From the NCBI GenBank assembly GCA_017483305.1, contig JAFULC010000032.1, positions 1 through 49,531 of the forward strand: DNA of 49,531 nucleotides. Direction: 5' to 3'. The stretch comes from Clostridia bacterium (GTDB lineage Bacteria > Bacillota > Clostridia > Oscillospirales > CAG-272). Shown here in pieces: positions 8,199-16,820 of this stretch. The position numbers and the translations under genes are program-made. The notes beneath the pieces are model-generated. The model did not search any database and was not told where the DNA came from. It saw only the letters and a program-made list of their open reading frames with translations. Every line of letters begins with the position of its first letter. Positions within the stretch are counted from its first letter, which is position 1.

Positions 8199-9635
8199 AT
8201 GGAATACGTGGTAAAGGGCTATGAGCCCAAGAGAGTTTTTGAAATATTCGAGGATATTTGCGCTATTCCTCACGGCTCGGGTAACGAGAGCGGTGTAGCG
8301 GATTACGTTGAGAATTTTGCAGGGAGCAGGGGGCTTTTCTCCCTTCGCGACGAGACGGGAAACGTTTTTGTCCGCAAGGAGGCAACTCTTGGCTACGAGA
8401 ACAAGCCTGCGATACTTTTGCAGGGTCATATGGATATGGTCTGCGAAAAGAATGCCGATTCGGATCACGATTTTCTTGTGGACAGTCTTAAGCTTTCGGT
8501 CAAGGACGGATTTTTGTGGGCAGACGGCACGACGCTCGGCGGCGACAACGGAATTGCCGTTGCGATGATGCTTGCTTTACTTGAAACCGACAAGCACCCT
8601 TGTCTTGAATGTCTTTTTACCGTTGAAGAGGAGACGGGACTTGCGGGAGCAAAGGGCTTTGATTGCTCGGTCGTTACCGCGAAGAAGATGATAAACCTCG
8701 ACAGTGAGGAGGAGTGGCAGATAACCGCAGGCTGTGCGGGAGGCTGTAGGACTGAGGTTGATTTCAGCTTTACGGCTTGCAAATCCCCGAAGACCGCTAC
8801 CGCACTGAAAATATCGGTCACGGGACTCTCGGGAGGTCATTCGGGAGCGGAAATACACTGCGGAAAGACCAACGCGATTGTCGCGCTTGCTAGAATTCTC
8901 GGTTCGGTTTGGGCAGAGGAAAAATTCTCTTTGGTCTCGCTTTGCGGCGGAGGCAAGGACAACGCCATTGCAAGAGAGGCGTTTGCAACGATTATTGTTG
9001 AGGATGAGAAAAAGGCAAGTCTTGCCGCCATCAACGAGGTCTGGGGAATCAGGAAAGAGCTTTGCGAGGACGATAAGGATTTTCTTGTCAAGGTCGATTG
9101 TGTGGATCTCCCCGATCGCTGCATTTCTGTCGAAGAGACCGAGAGGATAGTGGCGTTTTTGTCCTGTGTAAAGACCGGCGTTCTTAAAATGAGCAACGAT
9201 ATTAAGGGGCTTGTCGAATATTCGAGAAATCTCGGCGTGGCAGACACGAACGGCGAGAGAGTAAAGCTTACTTTGTCGGCACGCTCGTCCATTGAATCTC
9301 AACTTGATCTTTCCTGTCGCGAGCTTGATATGCTTTCGGCTCTTGCAGGTGCGGAGTGCAGACATTATTCGAGATATCCCGGTTGGGAGTATGCTCCCGT
9401 ATCCGAACTGAGAGATGATTACGCCGCGGCATACAAAAAGCTGTTTGGAAAGGACATTTCGGTTGGCGTGATTCACGCGGGGCTTGAGTGCGGTATTCTC
9501 TCGTCGAAGATGACGGGTATGGATATTATTTCGGTTGGTCCTAATATGCACGATATTCATTCGCCCGATGAGCATCTTGATCTTGCATCCTGTGAGAGGG
9601 TCTGGAAGCTGTTGCTTGAGACGATTACGAAATAA
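8199..9635 (+). CDS. pepD: Aminoacyl-histidine / nonspecific dipeptidase, M20 family (PepD-type)
   Basis: Cytoplasmic di-zinc dipeptidase that should release amino acids from dipeptides, including Xaa-His types. The 478-residue length fits PepD. Metal-ligand and catalytic motifs appear in the expected order: LLQGHMDMVCE near residues 72-82 (His and Asp), GGDNGIAVAM near 112-121, EEETGLAGAKG near 144-154 (general base and metal Glu), and the C-terminal PNMHDIHSPDE near 446-456. AGGTGA lies upstream of ATG 8199. It is 11 bases behind the mreB paralog and three bases before the serine hydrolase, so the three are almost surely one transcript. Confidence 0.93.
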   Translation: MEYVVKGYEPKRVFEIFEDICAIPHGSGNESGVADYVENFAGSRGLFSLRDETGNVFVRKEATLGYENKPAILLQGHMDMVCEKNADSDHDFLVDSLKLSVKDGFLWADGTTLGGDNGIAVAMMLALLETDKHPCLECLFTVEEETGLAGAKGFDCSVVTAKKMINLDSEEEWQITAGCAGGCRTEVDFSFTACKSPKTATALKISVTGLSGGHSGAEIHCGKTNAIVALARILGSVWAEEKFSLVSLCGGGKDNAIAREAFATIIVEDEKKASLAAINEVWGIRKELCEDDKDFLVKVDCVDLPDRCISVEETERIVAFLSCVKTGVLKMSNDIKGLVEYSRNLGVADTNGERVKLTLSARSSIESQLDLSCRELDMLSALAGAECRHYSRYPGWEYAPVSELRDDYAAAYKKLFGKDISVGVIHAGLECGILSSKMTGMDIISVGPNMHDIHSPDEHLDLASCERVWKLLLETITK

Positions 9636-9638
9636 TTT

Positions 9639-10772
9639 ATGAAAATACTTGATGAAAAAAAGATAAAAAACTCTCTTGAAGGCCGAATTCGCGACGATAT
9701 TGATTCGGGCAGAGTAGGCGGCGCATCGGTGCTTGTAAAGCAGGAGGGTGAGATTGTTTACAGTGGCTGCTTCGGGTTGGCCGATCATAACAAGCCTCTG
9801 GGTGAGTCGGCGATCTTCCGTCTGGCTTCTCTTACGAAGCCGATCACTGCGGCGGCGATATTGAAGCAGGTCGACAGAGGGCTTGTTTCGATATTTGATC
9901 CGCTTGAAAAATTCATTCCCGAATATGCGGAAATGGATATTGGCGCGCTTGGCGAGGACGGCAAGACGGTTATTACCGGTAAGGCAAGCGAAAAGATAAA
10001 AATTGTTCATCTGCTAAATCACACGAGCGGCGTTGGTTCGTCTCTGCTTGGAGACAAGCTTTTTGCAGAGCTTAAGTCTGACGAAAGAGTCGATCTTAAA
10101 AGCATAGCGAGGGCTTACGCGAATCGACCGCTTGCGTTTGAGCCCGGAAGCATGACCGTATATTCTCCTCTCATAGCGTTTGATCTGCTTGCACGCGTGG
10201 TTGAGATAACCTCGGGCGAAGCGTATGATAAATTTCTCAAAAAAGAGATTTTCGAGCCTCTCGGGATGGTTGACACGACGTTTGTTCCCACTGAAGATCA
10301 ATGGGGAAGAATGGTCTGCATACATAACTTCGACGGCGAAAAATCGGATTTTTTGCCGCTTGACAGGGCTCACACGATGTCTGATCTGCCGCTGACATAT
10401 TTTTGCGGTGGAGCAAGTCTTGTTTCTACGGTTTCTGATTATTCTAATTTTGCCGAGATGCTGCTTGCGGACGGCAAAAAGGACGGAGAACAGCTCATAA
10501 GCCGTGAGCTGATAAAGCAAATGCAGACTCCGTCGGTTGACGACAAAATTATGCCTGGACCTCAGAAATGGGGGCTTGGAGTCAGAGTTATAACCTCGGA
10601 GGATTACACGCACCTACCCGTTGGGGCTTATGGCTGGAGCGGCGCTTACGGGGCACACATGTGGGTCGATCCCAAGAACAAGATTACTGCGGTTTATATG
10701 AAAAATTCGCTTTACGACGGCGGCGCGGGTGCGCTGACCGCAGTGAATTTTGAAGATGATATTTATTTCTGA
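9639..10772 (+). CDS. Serine hydrolase of the beta-lactamase/EstB family
   Basis: Beta-lactamase-like serine hydrolase of 377 residues without a signal peptide, so probably cytoplasmic. The nucleophile motif SxxK is S64-L-T-K67 in FRLASLTKPITAA. The C-terminal GWSGAYGAHMWVDP block matches the third conserved box of class C/EstB proteins. At the place of the usual Tyr-x-Asn, the sequence is Tyr175-Ser-Pro177 within PGSMTVYSPLIAFDLL, so the Asn is replaced. Substrates of this family include small esters and D-amino-acid peptides, and the actual one is unknown. The start is three bases after pepD with no separate promoter, suggesting translational coupling. Confidence 0.85.
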   Translation: MKILDEKKIKNSLEGRIRDDIDSGRVGGASVLVKQEGEIVYSGCFGLADHNKPLGESAIFRLASLTKPITAAAILKQVDRGLVSIFDPLEKFIPEYAEMDIGALGEDGKTVITGKASEKIKIVHLLNHTSGVGSSLLGDKLFAELKSDERVDLKSIARAYANRPLAFEPGSMTVYSPLIAFDLLARVVEITSGEAYDKFLKKEIFEPLGMVDTTFVPTEDQWGRMVCIHNFDGEKSDFLPLDRAHTMSDLPLTYFCGGASLVSTVSDYSNFAEMLLADGKKDGEQLISRELIKQMQTPSVDDKIMPGPQKWGLGVRVITSEDYTHLPVGAYGWSGAYGAHMWVDPKNKITAVYMKNSLYDGGAGALTAVNFEDDIYF

Positions 10773-10799
10773 TCAATAGTAAATTGAAAGGATTTTGAC

Positions 10800-12692
10800 A
10801 TGACACCAAAGAGGAGCAAGGGGCTACCCTCTCAAATTTTTACCTTTGAAAAGAATATCTGCCGACTTGTGGCGGCTTGGTGCACCTTTGCAGCAATAAC
10901 TGCTTTGAAGGACGGCAATTTTGCGGAGCTTTCGTTTGCTCAGGATATATCGCTTGGAACTGTTTTTTTGTCCGTAGTGGGCCTTTTCCTCGTATTTTCT
11001 GCGGTTCATTACTTTTTGGATCAATTCTGGACCGACACCTGGTTTCTTTTGATCTCCGCTACGGTGTGCGTAGTGCGTTGGCTTTCGGTTTTCGACAGCA
11101 AGACCGACACGATGCTTTTCACATTTGCGGTAATAATTGCTTATTGCTTGTTTTTGTACTATTTTCTTTTGAAGAACGAGCTTTTGTTAAGCAAAATTCA
11201 GCCAAGCAAGCGTACTGTTACGATAATTGCGATCGTTTGCGGATTGGTGGGCGGCACGGTAATTGCGGTGATAACCTGTCTGAGATATATGACCTTTTCG
11301 TCACCCAACTTTGATTTCGGTATCTTCAGTAATATGTTCTATTATATGAAGACCACCGGATTGCCCTTGGTAACCTCGGAGAGAGACGCGCTTTTGTCTC
11401 ACTTTGTCGTTCACCTTTCGCCTATCTGCTATCTGATATTGCCTTTCTATTTTATCTTTCCGTCTCCTATTACGCTACAGATCTGTCAGGCGCTTCTTTT
11501 GGCATCGGGTGTTATTCCCGTGGTGCTTCTGTGCCGCAAATTTAATCTTTCGGGCAAGGTCACTATTCTTGCCGCGATCATTTATTCGTTCTATCCCGCG
11601 ATAAGCTCGGGATGCTTCTACGATTTCCACGAAAATTGCTTTTTGACTCCGCTGTTACTCTTTATGTTCTACTTTTTCGAAAAGGAAAAGTATCTGCCTG
11701 CATATTTGTTTGCGGCAGGCGTGCTTATGGTCAAGGAGGATGCCGCGGTCTACGTGATCATCTTCGCGCTTTATCTGATACTTGCTCACAAGAAATATCT
11801 GCACGGCGCTATTCTTGCGGTTGGCTCGATAGCGTATTTTGGAATTGCTCTTGCTATTCTTACAAACACGAGCGCTTATTACGCCGAGCTTTACGCTGCA
11901 ACCTCTCCCAACCCCAGCATTGCAGGACCTATGATCAACCGATTTGACAATCTGATCCACGCGGAAGCGGACGGATTGCTTGGCGCGATCAAGACCGCTC
12001 TGGTCAATCCCGGATACCTTTTGACTCAGCTCTTCTCAACTGGAGGCAAGGATGTCAGCAGCACATCCTTCTTTATAGAAAACACCGTTTGGGCGAAGTT
12101 TGTATATTTTATGCTCATGCTTCTGCCTGTAGGTATGATCCCGTTCTGTACGAAGAAAACGTCGCGTTGGCTTCTCATCGCGCCGATCCTTCTGAATCTG
12201 CTGTCGACCTACAAATATCAGTACAGCATCGTTTTCCAGTATCATTTCGGTATCACCGCATTTTTGATATACGCGATGATCGTTGTGCTTCCCGATCTTA
12301 AGCCGATCACGCGCAGAAATCTGATAAGTTTTGGAGCGGCGGCTTGCTGTTGCTTATATATAGTTACGGTTCTTCCCACACTCAACAAGTACACGGACAA
12401 ATGGGAGGCCGGAAAAGAGACATATATCGCGATGGAGGAGGCTTTGGAGTCTCTGCCCGACGATGCTTCGCTTTGCGTCAGCTCGTCCTTGCTTGCTCAC
12501 GTTGCAGACCGTGATTTTGTCTATGAGATCAATTATCACGGAGACACGCCCGACGTTGATTACGTCGTTGTAACGTCCGCCGACAGAGGCAAGGCGCGTT
12601 GGAAGGCATACGTCGCTCAGGGATACGAGGAGGTAGAGGAATACTCCGACACTCCGATCGCCGTGCTGAAAAAGGGTGCGGACAAGCAATAA
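10800..12692 (+). CDS. DUF2079-type polytopic membrane protein, possibly a GT-C glycosyltransferase
   Basis: A 630-residue protein with at least ten hydrophobic segments and a soluble C-terminal tail of about 110 residues. Family cues are the FDFGIFSNMFYYM motif near residues 171-183, DALLSHFVVHLSP near 197-209 (a conserved His pair), and FYDFHENCFL near 275-284, which together fit DUF2079 membrane proteins, thought to share the GT-C glycosyltransferase architecture. The lipid-linked sugar donor and the acceptor are not known. AAAGGA lies upstream of ATG 10800, and the gene is 27 bases after the serine hydrolase, last in the mreB-led operon. A perfect palindromic terminator follows. Confidence 0.8.
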   Translation: MTPKRSKGLPSQIFTFEKNICRLVAAWCTFAAITALKDGNFAELSFAQDISLGTVFLSVVGLFLVFSAVHYFLDQFWTDTWFLLISATVCVVRWLSVFDSKTDTMLFTFAVIIAYCLFLYYFLLKNELLLSKIQPSKRTVTIIAIVCGLVGGTVIAVITCLRYMTFSSPNFDFGIFSNMFYYMKTTGLPLVTSERDALLSHFVVHLSPICYLILPFYFIFPSPITLQICQALLLASGVIPVVLLCRKFNLSGKVTILAAIIYSFYPAISSGCFYDFHENCFLTPLLLFMFYFFEKEKYLPAYLFAAGVLMVKEDAAVYVIIFALYLILAHKKYLHGAILAVGSIAYFGIALAILTNTSAYYAELYAATSPNPSIAGPMINRFDNLIHAEADGLLGAIKTALVNPGYLLTQLFSTGGKDVSSTSFFIENTVWAKFVYFMLMLLPVGMIPFCTKKTSRWLLIAPILLNLLSTYKYQYSIVFQYHFGITAFLIYAMIVVLPDLKPITRRNLISFGAAACCCLYIVTVLPTLNKYTDKWEAGKETYIAMEEALESLPDDASLCVSSSLLAHVADRDFVYEINYHGDTPDVDYVVVTSADRGKARWKAYVAQGYEEVEEYSDTPIAVLKKGADKQ

Positions 12693-12706
12693 TATTTATT
12701 CAAAGC

Positions 12707-12736
12707 AAAAACACCACCGATATCGGTGGTGTTTTT
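12707..12736. terminator. Bidirectional terminator between convergent genes
   Basis: A perfect palindrome centred at 12720/12721 (AACACCACCGAT with its complement), flanked by A-run and T-run. It ends the plus-strand DUF2079 operon and the minus-strand lipoprotein gene. Confidence 0.9.
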
Positions 12737-12740
12737 TCTA

Positions 12741-14708
12741 TCAGCTTTTATATTCAACTGTTACGTTTACCGCGGTTGTGTCACTTACTGCGGTTTTGTG
12801 TTTGCTCACAATAACGGCGATCTCGTCACCCTCCTTGACCTGAAGCGTCAGACTACCCGTGGCTGTTTTTCCGTACGGAAGGTATATATAGTCCTCGCCA
12901 AGCTCCTCCGCAGGCTTTCCGTTAACAAGCACAGTGTACTCTATTCCGTCACTTTCATTGGAATGAACTGAAAGAGAATAACAATATTCTATTGTTCCTT
13001 CCTTTGCCGCCTTAAATACTATCGCGGCATCGTACTCATCAGGATGAACGCTTCCGTTCATGACAAGAGTGTAGGCAGATTTTCCGTGCCAGGTGCCGTC
13101 AGAAAAGGTCATATCGTAAAATTTGCCCTTTTTATAGCTGCAATAACGCCAGCCGGATTCTCCCTGAACCTCTGAAAAGTCACCGGGGAAGGAGTGGAAG
13201 GGAAGCAGATCTCCCTTTGCATCCGAGAGATCGTCTATTATACGAATATAAACAAATTTCTTTTCTGCGCCTGCAAGCTCGCGGTATTTTCCGAGATATG
13301 ATGTGAATCCGCCTTGTCTGAATCGACTTATAAGCGATATTTCAAGGATCTGCGTATCATCGGAGGTCGTCTTTACCTCGGGGTGATCATCCCCAAGCCA
13401 AGTGTCTGCTATCTCTCTCCACACGTGCTCGTATTTGCGGTAATTTTCGTCGATCGACCAGTTTGCCGCGCTGACGTAGGTCGCGCCGTGCTCAAATACG
13501 GTAAGCCCCTGATCGAGATATCTTTCGGGGGTCGCTCCGTTTTGGTGAGGTCCGTCGATCTCCTGCGCGAGCTTCACCTTGCCGTCAAGCGCGGCGCGGA
13601 TATAATCCATAGACCAGGAATGATCGTACATGGGGCCATCGTCGACCCAAAGCACGTCGACATGCTCACAAAGGTCGGTAAAAGCAAGCGTTCCTCTTGT
13701 CGCGGAATGATCGTCGAACACGCTTCCAAGCTGGATCGCATACTCGGAGGCAGGGGCGACTTCCTTTTGTGCTTTAGCTAAACCGTCTATCACCGCCTTC
13801 AGTCTTTCATGACGGAAACGGTACCAGAGTATTCCGAGCGCGTCCGCCTTATTGCAAGAAGGAGGGTTCACGTCTCCAAAATCAGCATAGCTTGTTCCAA
13901 GTGCCACGTTCATATTTGTCACGTTGCCGTATTCCTCACCGAGAAAATCCGCAAACGCTGAAAGTGCAAGCTCAGAATAGTCATAGTCTCCCGCCGCCCA
14001 ATATTCTGTTTCGCAATAGGGATTGAAGGCAGGGAGATAGAAAAGCACGCTGTCCTTATAAAGATTTTCGTAGTGCTCAACCGTAGTTCTGTAAAAATCG
14101 ATAGCCTTTTGTACCGCGTAATCGGAACAGAAGGAGATGACGGTGCGGTCGCCTGCATGCGAGCCACCGACACAAAGATTGCCGTTTATATCGCGCTGAA
14201 TGTGCTCTTGACCGACCAAAGCGTCGGTCTCTCTGCGCGTAAGGTCGACTGAAATTGCTACCTTTAAGCCCTTTTCATTGACCACGTAATCGATCATTCG
14301 GTCAAACTCGGTATAATTTAAGGTATTTGCATCGGGCTGAACGAGTGCCCAGGGAATATGCACCTTTATGGCATTAAATCCGCTCTTGACCGCCTCGTCA
14401 ACAGTATATTTGAAGCTTTGGTACGACATGATTGAGAAATTCCAGATACGGAATATAAAATATCTTTCGGTTACTGTGCTTGTCAATTCGGGGGCTTTCA
14501 TACTGTCGCTCGTCTCCTCTTTCTTTTCGGTCGTTTCATTTTCAGCGTCTGTTGAATTTTCTTCCTTTTCCGTGGTTTCGTCAACGCTCGTTGTAACGTC
14601 CTCGGTTTCAAAGCCGTTTCCACCTTGCGCGCATGCACACAGTAGCATACTTGCACAGAGTAAAATAACGATTATTCGGATAAGCTCAAAAAAACGCGAT
14701 CGTTTCAT
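12741..14708 (-). CDS. Lipoprotein with glycoside-hydrolase-like TIM barrel
   Basis: A 655-residue exported lipoprotein. The signal peptide ends in a lipobox with C26 as the lipidated cysteine (LCAC). Residues 34-68 are a Thr/Glu-rich linker. From about residue 78 the protein resembles clan GH-A barrels such as GH42: FNAIKVHIPWALVQP near 111-125, DRMIDYVVNEKGLKVAISVDL near 136-156 (beta-3/4 region), and NPYCETEYW at 229-237 with E233/E235 as acid-base candidates; QEID at 382-385 offers E383 as nucleophile. The last 200 residues look like beta-sandwich modules. The exact family and substrate are not identified. It has its own promoter at 14757-14784; AAGGA precedes the start. Confidence 0.75.
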   Translation of the reverse strand: MKRSRFFELIRIIVILLCASMLLCACAQGGNGFETEDVTTSVDETTEKEENSTDAENETTEKKEETSDSMKAPELTSTVTERYFIFRIWNFSIMSYQSFKYTVDEAVKSGFNAIKVHIPWALVQPDANTLNYTEFDRMIDYVVNEKGLKVAISVDLTRRETDALVGQEHIQRDINGNLCVGGSHAGDRTVISFCSDYAVQKAIDFYRTTVEHYENLYKDSVLFYLPAFNPYCETEYWAAGDYDYSELALSAFADFLGEEYGNVTNMNVALGTSYADFGDVNPPSCNKADALGILWYRFRHERLKAVIDGLAKAQKEVAPASEYAIQLGSVFDDHSATRGTLAFTDLCEHVDVLWVDDGPMYDHSWSMDYIRAALDGKVKLAQEIDGPHQNGATPERYLDQGLTVFEHGATYVSAANWSIDENYRKYEHVWREIADTWLGDDHPEVKTTSDDTQILEISLISRFRQGGFTSYLGKYRELAGAEKKFVYIRIIDDLSDAKGDLLPFHSFPGDFSEVQGESGWRYCSYKKGKFYDMTFSDGTWHGKSAYTLVMNGSVHPDEYDAAIVFKAAKEGTIEYCYSLSVHSNESDGIEYTVLVNGKPAEELGEDYIYLPYGKTATGSLTLQVKEGDEIAVIVSKHKTAVSDTTAVNVTVEYKS

Positions 14709-14756
14709 TTTCGTTTCCGTCCTTAATTATTTATTGGTTTGATTTACCCTATTTTT

Positions 14757-14784
14757 ATTATAAATCATTCTGTAAAAAAGTCAA
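14757..14784 (-). promoter_or_regulatory. Promoter of the minus-strand glycoside-hydrolase-like lipoprotein gene
   Basis: On the minus strand, TTGACT (14784-14779) and TATAAT (14762-14757), 16-base spacer, about 50 bases before the start codon. Confidence 0.7.
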
Positions 14785-14831
14785 TATCCATATTCTTCAG
14801 AATATTTGATATTGATATGATTATTCACACA

Positions 14832-14865
14832 AAATCTCCACTCGCCGTGGCGAGTGGAGATTTTA
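14832..14865 (-). terminator. Rho-independent terminator of hpf
   Basis: AAAATCTCCACTCGCC (14832-14847) pairs perfectly with its complement ending at 14865. It lies 25 bases beyond the hpf stop codon on the minus strand. Confidence 0.9.
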
Positions 14866-14889
14866 AATTTTCCTTTTAGAAAGCTTTTA

Positions 14890-15426
14890 TCAATTTTCGG
14901 GCTCGATCAGACCGTAGTTTCCGTCCTTTCTCTTATATACGACGCAGGTCTTTTCCGTGATCGAGTCGTTGAACACGAAAAAGCTATGTCCGATAAGATT
15001 CATCTGCATGATTGCTTCCTCGGGGGACATAGGGGTATATTCAAACTTCTTTGTTCTTATGATGACGTCCTTGTCGTCCTCCTCGACTCCCTCGACCGAT
15101 GCTGCGGCAATAGCTTCGTCGGAAACCAGACCCTCACGCAGCTTTTTGCGAAGTCGGGTCTTGTTCTTTCTGATCTGCCGCTCTATATTATCAATTGATT
15201 TATCAAGTGCCTCCCTGAAGGTTTCGGCGTCTACCTCGCTTCTGAATAAGGTGTTTGATGCCTTGATCGTTATTTCAAGCGTGGAAAGATTGCGCTTGTG
15301 ACTCAGTGTGACTGTAGCGTTTCCTTCTTCGCCAAAATACTTATCAAGCTTTGAAAGCTTTTCAGTGATCATAGCCTTTGTGTCTTCATACACGCTTAAC
15401 TGTCTGCCGATAATGTTGATCTTCAT
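14890..15426 (-). CDS. hpf: Long-form ribosome hibernation promoting factor
   Basis: Long HPF (RaiA-like) binds the 30S subunit and drives 100S ribosome dimers in stationary phase. At 178 residues it has the N-terminal RaiA domain (MKINIIGRQLSVYEDTKAMI, residues 1-20; LSHKRNLSTLEITI near 61-74) and the C-terminal dimerisation domain (VIIRTKKFEYTPMSPEEAIMQM near 121-142; IGHSFFVFNDSITEKTCVVY near 145-164). GGAGG lies about seven bases before ATG 15426. Upstream is a GC-rich structured leader that looks like the raiA noncoding RNA, the expected partner of this gene in Clostridia. It is a single-gene unit ending at 14832. Confidence 0.95.
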   Translation of the reverse strand: MKINIIGRQLSVYEDTKAMITEKLSKLDKYFGEEGNATVTLSHKRNLSTLEITIKASNTLFRSEVDAETFREALDKSIDNIERQIRKNKTRLRKKLREGLVSDEAIAAASVEGVEEDDKDVIIRTKKFEYTPMSPEEAIMQMNLIGHSFFVFNDSITEKTCVVYKRKDGNYGLIEPEN

Positions 15427-15436
15427 AGGTAACCTC

Positions 15437-15578
15437 CTGCTTTATGTTTTTTGCCATCCACGTGGCAAGGCTTGGACAGACCGCCCCCTTGACAGTCTGA
15501 GGCAGGGAGCTGCGACGTGCGGTAGGTTGTATCGCATTCACAGCCTGCCGTTAAACAAAACACTTCCGCATCTTGTCT
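15437..15578 (-). ncRNA. Candidate raiA-type noncoding RNA upstream of hpf
   Basis: A sharply GC-rich, pairing-rich stretch of about 140 bases sits between AT-rich sequence and hpf. On the minus strand, stems include GGCAGG (15549-15544) with CCTGCC (15506-15501), CAGAC with GTCTG (15499-15495 / 15481-15477), and TTGCCA with TGGCAA (15468-15463 / 15456-15451). A -10 box at 15590-15585 would start RNA near 15578. The raiA RNA class is known to lie 5' of raiA/hpf in Clostridia. Assignment rests on position and structure, not on an alignment. Confidence 0.5.
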
Positions 15579-15584
15579 AACTAA

Positions 15585-15612
15585 ATTATATCAAAATATA
15601 TTCAAATATTAA
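15585..15612 (-). promoter_or_regulatory. Candidate promoter of the hpf leader RNA
   Basis: Minus strand TATAAT (15590-15585) with a weak TTAATA -35 (15612-15607), 16-base spacer. The predicted start coincides with the beginning of the structured leader. Confidence 0.45.
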
Positions 15613-15854
15613 TGACTAAAAAATTAACATTGTGCAAATTTTATGAAAATTGATGTCGTTTACTAAATTTTATTGTCTATTGTTGTTATATATTTTGATT
15701 TTACGGCTTTTTTAATAAAATTAATCGACTTTTTAACGGAATTTTGTAATTAAGGTTTGATTTTTAATAAAAAAGCTTTTTTGTACTTGTTTTTTACTAT
15801 TCCTGACTTTAGCGATTTTTCCACAAAAAATTGTGAAAAAAATATCAGATTTAC
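15613..15854. other. AT-rich divergent intergenic region between hpf leader and nfnA
   Basis: No open reading frame or known RNA is seen here. It is very AT-rich with T-runs. Near its right end is an imperfect inverted repeat of TTTTTCCACA (15816-15825) and TTGTGAAAAA (15831-15840), which resembles a pair of DnaA boxes facing each other. Confidence 0.4.
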
Positions 15855-15883
15855 TTGACATATTTCTGCAAATTTGATATAAT
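15855..15883 (+). promoter_or_regulatory. Consensus sigma-A promoter of nfnAB
   Basis: TTGACA (15855-15860) and TATAAT (15878-15883) with exactly 17 bases between: a full consensus promoter, implying strong expression. Confidence 0.9.
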
Positions 15884-15964
15884 TATTAGGAATGAATTTA
15901 TTTAATAATTCTATTTTAAACATTCGGTCTCAAAAAAATTTGAGACCCGGAAAGGAAAAAGAGA

Positions 15965-16819
15965 ATGTACAAGATTATTAACAAGAAAGCACTGAACCCC
16001 ACCGTTATCATGATGGACATTGAGGCTCCTCTGGTTGCAAAGAAGGCTGAGCCCGGTCAGTTTATCATCCTCAGAGTTGATGAGAACGGTGAAAGAATCC
16101 CGCTTACCGTTGCAGGATACGACCGCGAGGCAGGCACCGTTAAGATCATTTTCCAGATCGTTGGCGGTACTACCGAAAAGCTCTCCCACAAGGAAGAGGG
16201 CGACTATCTCCAGGACTTCGTAGGTCCTCTCGGAGTTGCTACTCATCTCCACGGTCTTAAGAAGGTCTGCATCGTTGGCGGAGGCGTTGGCTGTGCTATC
16301 GCACTTCCTATCGCTCAGAAGCTTCACGAGATGGGCGCTGACGTAACCAGCATCATCGGTTTCAGAAACAAGGATCTTCTTATCCTTGAGGACGAGTTCA
16401 ATGCTTGCTCTGATACCCTCCGCGTTATGACTGACGACGGCTCCTACGGTGAGCACGGTAACGTTACCGTTCCGCTTAAGGAAATGCTTGAGGCCGGTGA
16501 AAAGTTCGATATGATCATCACCATCGGTCCTCTTATCATGATGAAGTTTGTCGTTGCTACCGCAAAGCCCTTCGGCACTCCCATCACCGCTTCCATGAAC
16601 CCCATCATGATAGACGGTACCGGAATGTGCGGCGGATGCCGACTCACCCTTAACGTTGACGGCAAGAAGGTCACCAAGTTCGCTTGTGTTGACGGTCCCG
16701 ATTTCAACGGCTATGAGATCGACTTTGACGAAGCAATGTCCAGAGGCAGAATGTATGCAGACTTCGAGCGTCACGCTCACGATGAAGCATGCAATCTCTT
16801 CAAGAAGGAGGTAAAGTAA
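15965..16819 (+). CDS. nfnA: NADH-dependent reduced ferredoxin:NADP+ oxidoreductase, small FAD/[2Fe-2S] subunit
   Basis: NfnA, with NfnB, couples NADH and reduced ferredoxin oxidation to NADP+ reduction by flavin-based electron bifurcation. The 284-residue product resembles the dihydroorotate dehydrogenase electron-transfer subunit: an FAD-binding barrel (RIPLTVAGYD near residues 39-48), a nucleotide-binding fold (VCIVGGGVGCAIALPIAQKL near 101-120), and a C-terminal [2Fe-2S] site with GMCGGCR and a further Cys in KFACVDGP (residues about 220-245). GAAAGGA precedes the ATG. It overlaps functionally with nfnB one base downstream; the consensus promoter suggests abundant product. A role as a glutamate synthase-linked or sulfide dehydrogenase-type subunit is the alternative reading. 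Confidence 0.9.
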   Translation: MYKIINKKALNPTVIMMDIEAPLVAKKAEPGQFIILRVDENGERIPLTVAGYDREAGTVKIIFQIVGGTTEKLSHKEEGDYLQDFVGPLGVATHLHGLKKVCIVGGGVGCAIALPIAQKLHEMGADVTSIIGFRNKDLLILEDEFNACSDTLRVMTDDGSYGEHGNVTVPLKEMLEAGEKFDMIITIGPLIMMKFVVATAKPFGTPITASMNPIMIDGTGMCGGCRLTLNVDGKKVTKFACVDGPDFNGYEIDFDEAMSRGRMYADFERHAHDEACNLFKKEVK

Positions 16820-16820
16820 T

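Noticed and set aside
8577-10010. Long minus-strand open frame across pepD and the serine hydrolase
   Set aside because: It opposes two clear enzymes with conserved active sites, has no motifs and crosses a gene boundary.
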